64,000 bases of DNA from Prunella strophiata (lineage: Eukaryota > Chordata > Aves > Passeriformes > Prunellidae). The position numbers and the translations under genes are program-made. The stretch lies in the NCBI GenBank assembly GCA_036583965.1, contig JAZBQD010000021.1:19053875-19117874 (forward strand), written 5' to 3'. The notes under the pieces are model-generated. The model did not search any database, was not told the DNA's origin, and saw nothing but the letters and a program-made list of their open reading frames with translations. Below, one piece after another: positions 50,701-62,120 of this stretch (the stretch's first letter is position 1; the number at the start of each line of letters is the position of its first letter).

Positions 50701-53700
50701 GCGCTCGCCTTTGTGCCGCCCCGTGATCCGCTCCTTATTATCCTCGATGAGCCGCGCTAATCCCCTGGATACCCAAAAATAACAAAGGGAGCAGGCGGCA
50801 GAGCTGGCTGGATGAGCCTGCACCGCTTAAGTGCTCAGCCACAGGGGGCGAGCAAGGCCCTGTCAATCAGTCCAGGGTTGTGGGCACGCTCTGCTGCCCC
50901 CCAAACTGCCCAGGCTCGGCGCAGGTGCCCCCCAAATGAGGCATCCACTGCCTGGCCCCACTGCCTGGGAAGGGGGAGCTGCAATTAGCGGTGCTGGTGG
51001 CTGGGCAGCACCTGGCCACTCGCCACTGGCCCCCGGCCACCTCCCGGGCTCGGCGCCTGCCGCCGCGCAGATGTCGGGCACCAGGAACGTCTGGCGGTGC
51101 CAGCACAGCCGGCCTGGCTGGCACCGTGTGGCAGGAACCTGCTGGCACCAGCCAGGCACTGTGGCTTCAGCTCATGGGATGTGTGAGGGGCACGGCTGAG
51201 GGGTGGTGGATGCCTGATGGGGGGCAGAGCTGGGTAACGGGGTCGGCACAGCCACAGGTTGGGGGGAAAATTCTATAAATCCTCATAGCATGGCATCATG
51301 GAATGGTGTGGGGCAAAGGGACCTTAAAGATCATCCTATTGCAGCCCCTGCCATGGGCAGGGACAACTTCCACTAGACCAGATTGCTCGAAGCCCCGTCC
51401 AACCTGGTCTTGGACACTTTCAGGGATGAGACAGCCACAGCTTCTCTAGGTACCCTATGCCAGGGCCTCCCCACTCTCACAGGGAAGAATTCCTTCCCAA
51501 TATCCCATCTAACCCTGACCTCTTTCTAGATAAAGACATTCCCCCTGTCCTATCACCCCTTTCCCTAATCCAAAGTCCCTCTCCAGTTTCAGATACAGAT
51601 ATTCCAGCAAGGACAGCAGTGACACGGGAAAACACAGCTCAGTTTTGGGGGAAAGCTCCATCCCTGGAGCGGGGCTGGCAGCATCCCTACCTGGGGTGCT
51701 CGGGCCGGTGCTCAGGCTCAGCTTGGCTGGGGGCACGCCCTATGTCCAGGTGCTGCTCCAGCACCTGCTGCCGGAACTCCGAGACTTGGGATTGCCGATC
51801 CTCCTTCTCCTGGCGCAGCCGGCGCTGCCGGGCCAGCCACTTCTCCTCCTCGTTGGTGCGGTGGATGAGCAGCGCCGTGGCCGCGCTGCTCCCGGGCAGA
51901 GGGAACACGCTGTGGTTGGGTATGAGGCTGGGCACAGGGGTGGTGGGAGCCCGGTGGCGGGTGCAGAGGGTGCTGGATGGGTTTTGGTGTGGGCAGCACC
52001 GAGTCCTTGAGTTTGTCTGCAGTGGAAAAGGGGGGATGGAGAGTCAGGTGTGGAAGAGGGGGGGTGTTTTTGGGTGAGCCTCCCTGTGGGAGGGAGGGAC
52101 CCGGAGCTATGGGGCAGCCACCGGTCAGAGCTCAGCTTGGGGGGCTGCCCACTCGCTGCCAGCCCAGCTGCCTGGCATGCACTGGGCACGGTGCCAGCCC
52201 GGCCCAAGTCAGATGGCAGAGGCACCGCGCCGCCAGCTCCGAGCTGCTGCAGCTGGGCTCCTGGCAAAGCGACCTGGCAGCCAGGACAGCCCATCCCTGT
52301 CCCCAGCCACCTCCCGGGGCCACCAACCCCCTCAGCTTTGCCATCTGGAGGGGAGAGGGGACCAAGGCAAGCTCTGGAAGGTGGGCATTACCTGCTCTGC
52401 TGGGTGCCAGCGGCTCCACCGGCTTGCCCCGTTCCTCGGCTGGGTGCCCCCGCAGCCCGTGCAGCTCTGCCACGGGGAGGAAGGGCCCCTCCATGGCTTT
52501 CACCATGCTCAGCTCCTTCTCCCGGGCACGCTCCCGCTGCCTCTCCAGCTCCCGTTCCCGCTCCTTTTCCCGCTCGCGCTCCAGCTCCTTCTCGCGCTCC
52601 CGCTCCCGCTCGCGCTCCTTCTCCCGCTCCCGGTCGGCTTCTCGCTCGCGCTCCTTCTCCCGCTCCCGCTCCCTCTGCCGCAGCTCCTCGTCCATCTGCA
52701 GCCTGCGGAGAAAAACCAAAACCAAAAGCACCAACCCCAAACATCCCCCCCTTGGAGCACCCCTAAAATCAACCCCAGGATGCCTGTCAGCATCCCCTGG
52801 AACACCCTTGAAGCTCCAGAGAACCCCCAAACAACTTCCTGGGCACCTGCCAGCAGCCTCTGCAAGCACTCCCAAATCCCAAACCATCAGCCAGCATTCC
52901 TGGAGCATTCCCAAACCCACCCCTGGTCCTCTGTCAGCATGCTCTGGAGCTGCCCATCCATCCCCCCACCCATCCCACTCCATACCTCTCGGCGGCGAGG
53001 CTGGAGATGCGCTCGGACTGCAGGGCAGAGAGGGAGGAGTGGGAGAGCTCGGGGGGGTACCGGACCCCCGAGAGGTGCAGGTGCATGGCCGAGGGGTGCA
53101 GGGGGGGCAGCGAGCCCGGCGCTGGCAGCGGGTAGAAGGGGGACCTCAGTGCCGACAGGCAGTACGACTCATCCATCCTGGGGAGACAGGGATGCTCAGA
53201 CAGGCAAAGAACCCCCCAGTTCCCCTCCCAGAGCCAGATGGGGGCTGCCTTCTACTGAGAGAACGCAATTGGAGAGCCCCAAAATGCCCTCAGTAGGTCA
53301 TGCTCCCGCCTCCCAATACCCCAAAACTCATCCAGTGGTATCCCCCAGGGATTCCCAAGGCTCGGAGGTGCCCACCTGAAGGCAGGATGAGGGAAGGGGT
53401 GATGTGTCAGGTAGCTGGGGTGGTAGTAGGCGGCGGCAGTGGCGGGGTCGAGGCCGAGGGGCGGCAGGGAGGACATGCGGAGATCCTCGGCCGTGTGGTA
53501 GGGACGGAAGCTCCGCAGGTAATCCTCGGTCACCGCGCTGGGAGGCACCACGTGGTGCACCGGCCGCTGCAGGCTGGGGGCAAGGAGATGGTCACCATCC
53601 CTCCCTGTCCCCCTGGGGAGATGTCACCTCCTCCAGGCAGGACCAGAGCCCGCAGGGGACACCCTCATCCTGCAACCGCTCCCGTCCGTTCCGAGCAGAC

Positions 53701-56700
53701 TCACTTGAGAGGCGGGAAGCGGGAGTCCTGGACCACGGAGCTGGGGGGCAGCCCGAAGGAGTAGGGTGTCCCCAGGAGGTGGGAGGGGACAGTGGGACCC
53801 CCTGCTTTCTCCTGCGGCAGGGGGGGCTCCGAGATGAGGCGCTCGCGGCCGGCGCTGCTGCTGCTGCCTCGTGACCCTGCTTCCTGCTGCAAGGCAAAGG
53901 GGCAGGAAAGCCAAGGTGGGCATTAGGCGACAGCAGGGGATGGGGAAGCCCGGCTGTGTCCCCACCCCAAGACCCTCAGTAGGTCCCCAGTGTGCCCTGG
54001 GAAGGATTCATCCACCAGGGCATCTCCTGCACCCAGGCTTTGGAAGGGCAGCTGGAGGGCTGGGAGGGTCTGGGAGGCTGCACCGGGGGGCCCCAGTGGG
54101 AAAGGAGGTGCTGAAGCCGGGGCAGAGCTGAGGGCAAGACACCCATTACCTGCCTGGAGATTTATGGCTGCTTTGTTCTCCTGAGCTATTAATCATCCAG
54201 GGAGGAGTGACACGGCCGGGGGAAATCCAGCTGGCCTTTGATAAGGGCCATAACCCAGGGGTCAGCCCACAGTCCCCCCGGCATCAGCACCCTCCCACAG
54301 GGCCTCAGCCGCTTTCCATCAGCTCCCACCCCTGGTGTCAGCATGAAGGTCACTCCCTCCAGCTGGGGGAACAACTTGGGGTGACAAGCAGACCCCACAG
54401 GATCTGACAATTAGTGGGGTGGCCCTCCCAGCAAGGCAAGATTTGGTTTAAAAATTATTTTTCATCGCACCTTCTCCATTTAGCAGCTGAGGAGGAGGAG
54501 GATGGTGGCACCCACAGCATCCCTCACCCCGTGCATCCCTCCCCACCCCATCCCATCCCTCCAGGGCAGGGCCAGCCCCAAGGTCACCACAAAGGGTGAG
54601 GTGTTCCCCCCCTGGCCGCCTGCACGGAGCTCATTGTTCGTGCCAGGCTCTGCTCTAATTACCTCCCGGCTGGGGCACCACGCTGTGAGCGTGGCTCTGC
54701 CAGACATCCCCACGCTCTGTTAACCCCACACCGGGGGGGACACGGGGGGGACACGGGGCTGGGGAGCACCCCGACACCCCACACACCCCTCTGAGCTCCT
54801 GGGGATCCCGGTTCCATTTATTTCCCCCCCTCTTGCCCCCGGCGTTTCCCATCCCCTAGCCTCGCCTCTCTTTGTGGTTTAATTAGTCTTTCCAAGTGGC
54901 ATAATCCCCCCGGGAATCTGCTTGTAGCATGCGGAGGAGAGGAGAGCCACTAACGACGCTTCTTAATTAGCTGCTCTCCCCCCCCCCCCCTCCTCCTCCT
55001 CCTCCTCCTTCCTCACCCTCCCCTCCTGATGGCAGCCCGGGGATGATGGCAGCAGGGGGACGATGGCAGCCCCGGTGACAACGCCAGCTCAGGGCACAGC
55101 AGGAAGGGGAAGGGACTAAACGTGGGCAGCCCTGAGATCCCCTGTGAGCCATGCACGGTACCCCACACCCTCCATGCTCCAGGGGGGCCGGGCAGCCCCC
55201 AAACACAGCCATACCTGCCTGCCCTCGCTCCTCCAGACCCCGTTGACCGTCTTGGTGGGGGCGATGGTGACGACGGGCGGCGTGCTGGGCACGCTGTGCC
55301 CCCCCGGGGGCACGATGATGGGGCCCATGGGGCCACGCTTGGGCGTGCTGGCAGGGGAGCTGTGGTTGGTGGCCGGCGAGGACACCGGGGACGACTCGCT
55401 GCTCAGTGAGGACCCTGGAAGTCAACCAGAAGTTGAAGGAAGTTAGGATAAAGGGCAGCTGACTGGATGGAACCACCCCCAGAAGGAGCTGGTGCCATTC
55501 CTGCCAGGATGGCTCACTGCAGGGAGCAGGGGTGGGATGTTCAGCACCCTGCCAGACTCCCAAACTGGTTGAGGTCCCCCATCCTCCCATCCCAGAAGTT
55601 CACAGTGGTGCTAAAGGCTGCACCCAGCACGGTGGGATGGGGCAGCAACGTTCCTGCCCCCACCTAACAGGGACTGGCAAACCCCCAGTCCCACAGAGCC
55701 CCTTGGCACAAGTGATACCGATGTGATGCCAGCCCCAGAGGACCCCAGAGTTTGTCTCTTCCCAAGGCAAACCCAGAGACTCCTTAATCCAGCTGCAGAA
55801 GCTGTCACGGACAGGCCAGGGCCTCTGGAGACACTGGGATGAAGGAGTGACTCCCTGAAACCCTTGGGCAAGGCTTTGGTTTCATTTGCATAATACATCT
55901 GTACTTTGACTTATCCCCACCCCAGGGATGCTGGCCATATTTCCAAAGGGAAAATAAAAAATGGAGCGAAAGTAGAGAACAGGAAAAGCAGAGAAATACA
56001 AATTCCACATTAACCAGGGCACAGGGAGTCTGGTGTCTGCTCCACAGAACACTTCCCATTCCTCAAACCCAGCTGGGCAGCCTGGGGGGCTCTGAACCCC
56101 TAACTCTGCTCCCTCCATCCCAGAGTCTGGGTGAGAGGGAGATTCCAACAATCCAGCAGGGATCAGCTGTTGGAGAGTGAGGAGTGGGCTGTGGTCACAG
56201 ATGAGGTGACAGCATTGCTCCCAGGCAGTGAGCAGGGCACAGAGAGAGTCCTGAGTGTGCAGGGTGTCTCCTCACCTTCCCAGTGTGCAAAGCCACTCCC
56301 CTGAGTGTGTCCTGTGGGCACGGCAGCCACTCCAGCTCCTCACCCTGCAGCCCACCTCACCCCCTCGCCCTCTCCTCAGGCCACACAACACCAGGAGGGA
56401 GCCAGGGGGCAAGCAGGAGCATCCCCGGGCAGCAGGAGGGCTGCAGGGTGGGAAGGATGCTCCAGAAGGATGCTCAGCAGAGCAGAGGCCAGGAGGAGCA
56501 TCCCGCTGCCGGCCGCCCTCCCTGATTAATTATTCCCGAGTCGCTCGGAATCGCTTTCATTTGAAGAGCAGCAAGGCTGGGGGAAGGAGAAAGGCTGTCC
56601 CCACAAAGGAGGCCGATTTGACACCCACTGAAGTCTATCTTGTCAGCGCAAGGCCAACAACAATTAGCAGCCTAATCCCCTCTGAGCTGGGAAGCCATTA

Positions 56701-58753
56701 CTCACCACGCGATAGCGTTAACAATCAATACCATCACAATGAGCCCGGCAATTAATGAAGCTAAAGTCTTACTTCAGAACCTTAATTCTCGCTGTGTGGC
56801 TTTAAACGGGAGGGTTTGTGATCGTTATAATTAACTGGTGGTATTCAGCCAGGAGTTAGTCAATGAAACTAATCTGGATTGGAGATGACAAGAGGCACAG
56901 TGTGATGGTGTCACCTTTGTTTTCTGACCTCCCGCTTCCCGCTCGGCGATAGCAGATTAGCAGCCCGGGCTGACAGGCAAATGTAATTAACAGCTGAGAC
57001 CCTGACGGAGAACTGGGAAAAAAAGAAGGGAAGGAGGGGTGGAATAAAACCCACCCTGAGGACAGCCCCGGGCAGGACAAGAGGCAGCAGCCCCCGGGCA
57101 GGCGGTGGCTTTGTGAGCTTTGCTGGGAAGGGGTGGGTCAGGATGAGCATTGACAGTTTGGGATGCTGTGGAGCAGCAGGGTATCCCTAGGGATGTGCCA
57201 GCACACCTGTGAGCCCATAAAGCTGGAAAAAAACCCAGTGATCCTGCATGGATCTGGCATCTGCCACAGCAGAGCATCTCCTGAGGTGGGGAGGGATGTG
57301 GAGTGAGCACCTCCTGTTGTGGGAAGTGGGTGAGGATTTCAGGGAAAAGCAATTAGTTTCCTGGTGCTAAAAACCACAGCAAGGAGAAAAATCCCCTTCC
57401 CAACACACCCCAAACCCACACGGATCAAAAACCTCTGGGATGGGCCACTTGAGGGACCCAAATGGGCAAGGAGAGGGGTTTTGCAAACAAACTATGCAAG
57501 TGTTAAGGGGAAATCCAAAGGGAATGTGGCTGCTTCTCTCCAGTATCACAAAATCCATGCCCAAACCTCCTGACGCCCCTTGGAATGGGCTGAGCAGCAC
57601 ATGGGAGGGCACAAGCTGTGGTGTGCGAGGGGAAAAAAAAGCAAAATAATTCCCCAAACTCAATCAATTGCTCCAAAGGAAGCAGATGGGTTCCAGAGGA
57701 AGCAGCTGGGAAAAACCAGGAGCTTCCAGTGAGGATGAAGCATCATCAAGATCCTGGTTCCCTCAGAGTTACAGGGACCTGGTATCCCCACATGTTTCCT
57801 GGGGAGCAGCTGATGCTTCAGGTCATGGCTGTGCCAGAGATTTTCAGGCTGCAAGGAGCGTCTTGTAGATGGTGCTTCCAAAAGGGATTTTCCAAAAAGA
57901 GCCTTGCAAAAGGGGTCTTGGGGAAAGGATTGTGCCAAAGGGGCCTTTCAAATAGGGTCTTACAAAAGGACTAAGCAAAAAACATCTTGCAAAGGGGTCG
58001 GGTGTTCTGTCTTTTGCAGGGATCAAAGTGCCCAGGCAGTGGGCAATGATCCAAGGGGAGCACCCACTGATGCAAACAGCAGGGATAGAGATTATTTCAT
58101 CCCAAATTGATGATACCAGCAGTCTCCTGAAACACTTCCCAGCCTGGGGACTGGCTGCCTCCCCATCTGGGTGTGGGAGCCCTGGCAATTCCCTGGCAGG
58201 GGGGACCTTGGGGTGCTCCAGAATCAGCTCACACCCAGCACCCCACATCCAAACAGAGAGAGGGGTGTGATGGAGGATGTGGGTGACAAGGGCTGGGGCT
58301 GTTTAGCTGGGAAATTTGAGCTGAGGAAGCAGCAAATTTGGGGAACCTCTGGAAAAAGCAGCGTGGTGGGATGGAGCAGGGCTGTGCTCTCCCGGCGAGC
58401 AACACAGCACTCGGATTAAACTGAATTCCCAAACTGCCACCTCTAGACACCACAGGAAAAGGCATCAACTGGGAAACGGCAGCTCCTGGGGGAAGCCACC
58501 AGCGTTTGTCACCTGCCCCTGTCCCCGTGCCCACCTCTGGGCTCCTCGGCCTGCTTGGCGAGCTTGCGGAGCGCGGCGGCGAAGCTGGAGGAAGGCGCTG
58601 CCTGGACGGACAAAGTGCTGCTGGCGGCGGGGCTGCCATTGGGGACGATGGAGCCGTTCAGGGGGGACGGGGTCAGGGGGCTGACGGTGGCCGTGGTGCG
58701 GGTGGCCGTGGAGAGCATTCCTAGCGACGGCGACTTCGGCTCATGGCTCATGC
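44749..58753 (-). CDS. GSE1: GSE1 coiled-coil protein, 14 coding exons; first and last coding exons not seen
   Basis: GSE1 is a nuclear coiled-coil protein associated with the LSD1/CoREST/HDAC1 co-repressor machinery. Exons in transcript order (high to low): 58535-58753, 55215-55414, 53705-53886, 53376-53573, 52986-53177, 52392-52702, 51691-52016, 49465-50045, 48819-48931, 48092-48362, 47866-47974, 47388-47757, 45233-45493 and 44749-44852. Phases agree throughout if three single extra bases are ignored (near 51937-51940, 47915-47928 and 47713-47719). Signatures: [55 protein letters not shown], an Arg/Glu-alternating helix at 52520-52690, [34 protein letters not shown], [58 protein letters not shown], an acidic tract, [20 protein letters not shown] and [19 protein letters not shown]. 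About 1,144 codons are present; human GSE1 is about 1,217 aa. The upstream exon supplying Met-Lys and the C-terminal exon (RKCLALPAMHW...GYPR in mammals) are absent. Confidence 0.96.
44853..45232. other. GSE1 intron
   Basis: Short intron between the acidic-tract exon and the coiled-coil exon; no repeat recognised. Confidence 0.6.
45511..46490 (-). mobile_element. CR1 LINE 3' portion with expanded AGAATCACA tail
   Basis: The 45511-45664 stretch is a tandem run of AGAATCACA-type units, the expanded terminal repeat of a CR1 3' end (GTGATTCT on its sense strand). The body at 45665-46490 contains TTGGAAGAGACCTCTAAGAT, GGGAAGAGCATTCCAGTTC and GAACTCAGCACTTAGAC. Reading the minus strand gives [20 protein letters not shown], a segment common in avian CR1-type LINEs. 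The element sits inside a GSE1 intron with its 3' tail about 20 bp from the exon acceptor at 45493. Confidence 0.88.
46700..46870 (+). mobile_element. LINE (CR1-type) 3' fragment, opposite orientation
   Basis: Reads [17 protein letters not shown] on the plus strand, followed by GAGGTGGTGGAGTCCCCATC and CTCGATGTGGCACTCAGTGC. This is the same family region as the neighbouring minus-strand element, so the two form a head-to-head pair. Confidence 0.65.
46871..47300. other. AT-rich unidentified insert in GSE1 intron
   Basis: Markedly AT-rich with repeated TTAAGT motifs (GTTAAGTACTGTTAAG near 46998-47020), unlike the GC-rich intron around it. It could be an LTR or another interspersed element, but I cannot name a family. 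Confidence 0.35.
48376..48715. repeat. Degenerate CCCCATTCTCAT array in a GSE1 intron
   Basis: Imperfect tandem repeats of 12-18 bp (CATCCCCATTCTCAT, CCTCATCTTCATTC) filling most of the 456-bp intron between exons 48362 and 48819. Confidence 0.88.
48932..49464. other. GSE1 intron, unremarkable
   Basis: No array or mobile element recognised. Confidence 0.55.
50046..51282. other. GSE1 intron, GC-rich, no gene seen
   Basis: GC-rich intron with an AT patch at about 50420-50460 (GGATAAATATTTCATGTGCC) and another near 50735-50790 (CTCCTTATTATCCTCGATGA) that may be regulatory. No other feature seen. Confidence 0.45.
51283..51600 (-). mobile_element. CR1 LINE 3' fragment, well preserved
   Basis: Near-complete CR1 3' end in reverse orientation: GGGACCTTAAAGATCATCC, GCCATGGGCAGGGACAACTT, CACTAGACCAGATTGCTCGA, GGAAGAATTCCTTCCCAATA and CAAAGTCCCTCTCCAG. 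Confidence 0.92.
53887..55214. other. GSE1 intron with short AT-rich islands
   Basis: Mostly GC-rich. AT-rich islands near 54160-54200 (GAGCTATTAATCATCCAGG), 54435-54480 and 54870-54975 (TGGTTTAATTAGTCTTTCC, CTTCTTAATTAGCTGC) stand out and may be conserved regulatory elements. A poly-C run follows at 54978-54990. Confidence 0.45.
55415..56515. other. GSE1 intron, proximal part
   Basis: No exon or clear repeat; AT-rich short stretch near 55945-56020. Confidence 0.5.
56516..56900. promoter_or_regulatory. Candidate conserved non-coding element in GSE1 intron
   Basis: Compositionally distinct AT-rich island in a GC-rich intron, with many homeodomain-type TAAT/ATTA cores (GATTAATTATTCCC, AACAACAATTAGCAGCC, GGCAATTAATGAAGC, TTATAATTAACTGG), no simple repeats, and stop codons in all frames. 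Such islands within avian GC-rich genes are commonly deeply conserved enhancers. Inferred from composition only. Confidence 0.4.
56901..58534. other. GSE1 intron, distal part
   Basis: A degenerate run of GGGTCTTGGGGAAAGGATTG-like short repeats lies near 57880-58000; otherwise nothing recognised. Confidence 0.5.
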
Positions 58754-59121
58754 CTGCCAAGCAGAGAGAGCGGGTTAGACGCGCGGGAGGACGGGGTTGG
58801 GGAAAGGGGGAGAGGGTGTTAAAGGTAGTTTCACCCCTAAAGAGTGGCAGCTGTGCTAATTATTAAAGATTAAGAACAGGCCTGTCCTTAATAAGCCACG
58901 GATATAGCTAATGAAATGGAGTGGTGTAAAAGGGTGGGTTAGTAAGGTAGGAAATCAGGCAGCAATACTGTGGTGAGGTTCTCTCAGAGGAGGACTCAGC
59001 TTTGTGAGGAACTGCCCGTAAGAGAAGGTATGAGAATTTTTGCAACAAAATAACATCTCAAGACTTGTTAGCACAGTTTGTGACCTGCCCGTGTCTCTAA
59101 CGACAGAGACAGGGTCCTCGA

Positions 59122-60465
59122 TTTCCCCCACCACTGCACCCCCCAAAACCCCAATATTGCATCCTTAAATCCCCACCATTGCACCCCCCAAAACCCCAAT
59201 ATTGCATCCTTAAATCCCCACCATTGCACCCCCCAAAACCCCAATATTGCATCCTTAAATCCCCACCACTGCACCCCCCAAAACCCCAATATTGCATCCT
59301 TAAATCCCCACCATTGCACCCCCCAAAACCCCAATATTGCATCCTTAAATCCCCACCATTGCACCCCCCAAAACCCCAATATTGCATCCTTAAATCCCCA
59401 CCATTGCACCCCCCAAAACCCCAATATTGCATCCTTAAATCCCCACCACTGCACCCCCCAAAACCCCAATATTGCATCCTTAAATCCCCACCATTGCACC
59501 CCCCAAAATCCCAATATTGCATCCTTAAATCCCCACCATTGCACCCCCCAAAACCCCAATATTGCATCCTTAAATCCCCACCATTGCACCCCCCAAAACC
59601 CCAATATTGCATCCTTAAATCCCCACCATTGCACCCCCCAAAACCCCAATATTGCATCCTTAAATCCCCACCATTGCACCCCCCAAAACCCCAATATTGC
59701 ATCCTTAAATCCCCACCATTGCACCCCCCAAAATCCCAATATTGCATCCTTAAATCCCCACCACTGTACCCCTAAATCCCCAATATTGCATCCTTAAATC
59801 CCCACCATTGCACCCCCCAAAACCCCAATATTGCATCCTTAAATCCCCACCACTGCACCCCCCAAAACCCCAATATTGCATCCTTAAATCCCCACCATTG
59901 CACCCCCCAAAACCCCAATATTGCATCCTTAAATCCCCACCACTGTACCCCTAAATCCCCAATATTGCATCCTTAAATCCCCACCACTGTACCCCTAAAT
60001 CCCCAATATTGCATCCTTAAATCCCCACCACTGCACCCCCCAAAATCCCAATATTGCATCCTTAAATCCCCACCATTGCACCCCCCAAAACCCCAATATT
60101 GCATCCTTAAATCCCCACCACTGCACCCCCCAAAACCCCAATATTGCATCCTTAAATCCCCACCACTGCACCCCCCAAAACCCCAATATTGCATCCTTAA
60201 ATCCCCACCATTGCACCCCCCAAAACCCCAATATTGCATCCTTAAATCCCCACCACTGCACCCCCCAAAACCCCAATATTGCATCCTTAAATCCCCACCA
60301 TTGCACCCCCCAAAACCCCAATATTGCATCCTTAAATCCCCACCACTGCACCCCCCAAAACCCCAATATTGCATCCTTAAATCCCCACCACTGCACCCCC
60401 CAAAACCCCAATATTGCATCCTTAAATCCCCACCACTGTACCCCTAAATCCCCAATATTGCATCC
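59122..60465. repeat. 45-bp minisatellite in the GSE1 5' intron
   Basis: The unit reads GCATCCTTAAATCCCCACCA then TTGCACCCCCCAAAACCCC then AATATT, 45 bp in all, with ATT/ACT and AACC/ATCC variants. About 29 copies, including three shortened ones ending TGTACCCCTAAATCCCC. The period of 15 codons keeps frames open on both strands, giving a 15-residue Gly/Trp-rich peptide repeat on the minus strand that is an artefact. Confidence 0.97.
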
Positions 60466-60945
60466 CTGGATTCCCAGCACTGCACCCCCAAATTCCCACT
60501 GCTGCATCCCTGGATTAACAATATTTCATCCCTGGGTATTCAGCACTGCACCCTCAAATCCCCAATAACACATGCCTGGATCCCCAGAACTGCACCCTTA
60601 AATCCCCACCACTGCACCCCCCAAAACCCCAGTATTGCATCCTTAAATCCCCACCACTGCACCCCCCAAACCCCAATATTGCATTCTTAAATCCCCACCA
60701 CTGCACCCCCCAAAATCCCAATATTGCATCCTTAAATCCCCACCACTGCACCCCCCAAAACTCCAATATTGCATCCCTGAATCCCCACCATTGCACCCCC
60801 CAAAACCCCAATATTGCATCCCTGAATCCCTACCACTGCACCCCCCAAACCCCAATATTTCATCCCTGGATCCCCAGCACTGCACTCCCCAAAATCCCAA
60901 TATTGCATCCCTGGATCCCCAGCACTGCACCCCCAGCTCCCCACA
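60466..60945. repeat. Degenerate continuation of the 45-bp array
   Basis: The same unit with many substitutions (CATCCCTGGATCCCCAGCAC variants) and irregular length, grading into unique sequence at about 60945. Confidence 0.88.
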
Positions 60946-61430
60946 CTGCCCCTTCAAATCCTCACGCCCCAAATCCCCAACATTTCACCCCATAAGTACC
61001 GAGATCCTAAAGGGCACAGTGACCCCAAAAGTGAGGCTCAGGTGCTGAGCAGGAGGGTGCAGCCCTCCCCGAGCCCCCCCAGCTGTCACACCAATTGCTC
61101 CAGGGCTCTCCACCTCCCAAAACAGCAACTGCTGATGTCAGGGCCCTTAAAATAGACTTCAACCAGCAGCTTCATTAACACCAGCCTAAAATTAGCCCTG
61201 CTCCCAGGTGGGCAGGAGGACAGAGGGGGGTGGTTCATGGGGCAGCCCCCAACTCCCAGCAGGTCTGGAGGCTGCTCGAGGCACTGAACACCTGGAGCAT
61301 CCACTGCCGAGGCTGGATGGAGCATCCCCGGCGGCGGATGGCCAGGGAGGGCGCCGCGGGAGCCGGGGGGCACGGGGGGCACTCAGCGTTGATTAATCTT
61401 TGCCCCCCGGCCCCAGGAGAGGCGGCCGGC
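60946..61430. other. GSE1 5' intron, unique segment partly repeated after the gap
   Basis: Includes CCCTTAAAATAGACTTCAAC and CTTCATTAACACCAGCCTAA, which recur in corrupted form at the right end of the window. No exon recognised. Confidence 0.55.
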
Positions 61431-61434
61431 GCGG

Positions 61435-61565
61435 CGGCGCGCTCCCCTCTGCCCTCATTATACAAGCATTTATTAACTCCGGTGCTCTCAGCCATTGACT
61501 GCCGCCTTGTCGACACGCTCGGCTCATGTAAATTCATTACCAGAACAGCTGGGAAGCCAACCCGC
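61435..61565. promoter_or_regulatory. Candidate conserved non-coding element upstream of the GSE1 exon
   Basis: Mixed-composition block without repeats, including TTATACAAGCATTTATTAAC, TTGACTGCCGCCTTGTCGAC and ATGTAAATTCATTACC. It contrasts sharply with the flanking Pro/Ala-like GC-rich sequence. ATGTAAAT resembles an octamer (POU) site. Inferred, not aligned. Confidence 0.35.
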
Positions 61566-61734
61566 CACGCCAGCCTGGCCCCGGCACCCCCGGGCTCTGT
61601 GCTGGCACCCCCGGGCTCTGCTCCTGCCCCCGGTGAGGGCTCGGTGCCCCCCGAGAGCACCGGGATCTGCCTGCAGCACCGGGCGCCCACGCACCATCCA
61701 AAGGGGACACGGCACTCCAGGCACAGCCTGCAGC

Positions 61735-62120
61735 TCCCCTGCACCTCCTGAGCACTGCCCCACATCCACCGGGCACAACCCTGCATCCCCAGGCACTGCC
61801 TGGCATCCCCTTGGCACAGCCCTGCATCCCCTTGGCACTGCCCCATGTCTCCCAGGCACTGCCTGGCATCCCCTTGGCACAGCCACACATCTCCCAGGCA
61901 CTGCCCCACATCTTCCAGGCACAATGTTGCATCCCCAGGCATTGCCTGGCATCCCCTTGGCACTGCCCCACATCCACCAGGCACAACCCTGCATCCCCTT
62001 GGCACTGCCACACATCTACTGGGCACAATCCTGCCCCCCAGGCACTGCCTGGCATCCCCTTGGCACAGCCCTGCATCCTCCCAGCACTGCCCCATATCCT
62101 CCAGGCACAGCCCCAAACAG
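61735..62120. repeat. Degenerate GGCACTGCCTGGCATCCCC array
   Basis: Imperfect tandem repeats of about 20 bp (CATCCCCTTGGCACAGCCCT, CCACATCCACCAGGCACAAC) with higher-order blocks of 60-100 bp. Confidence 0.88.
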
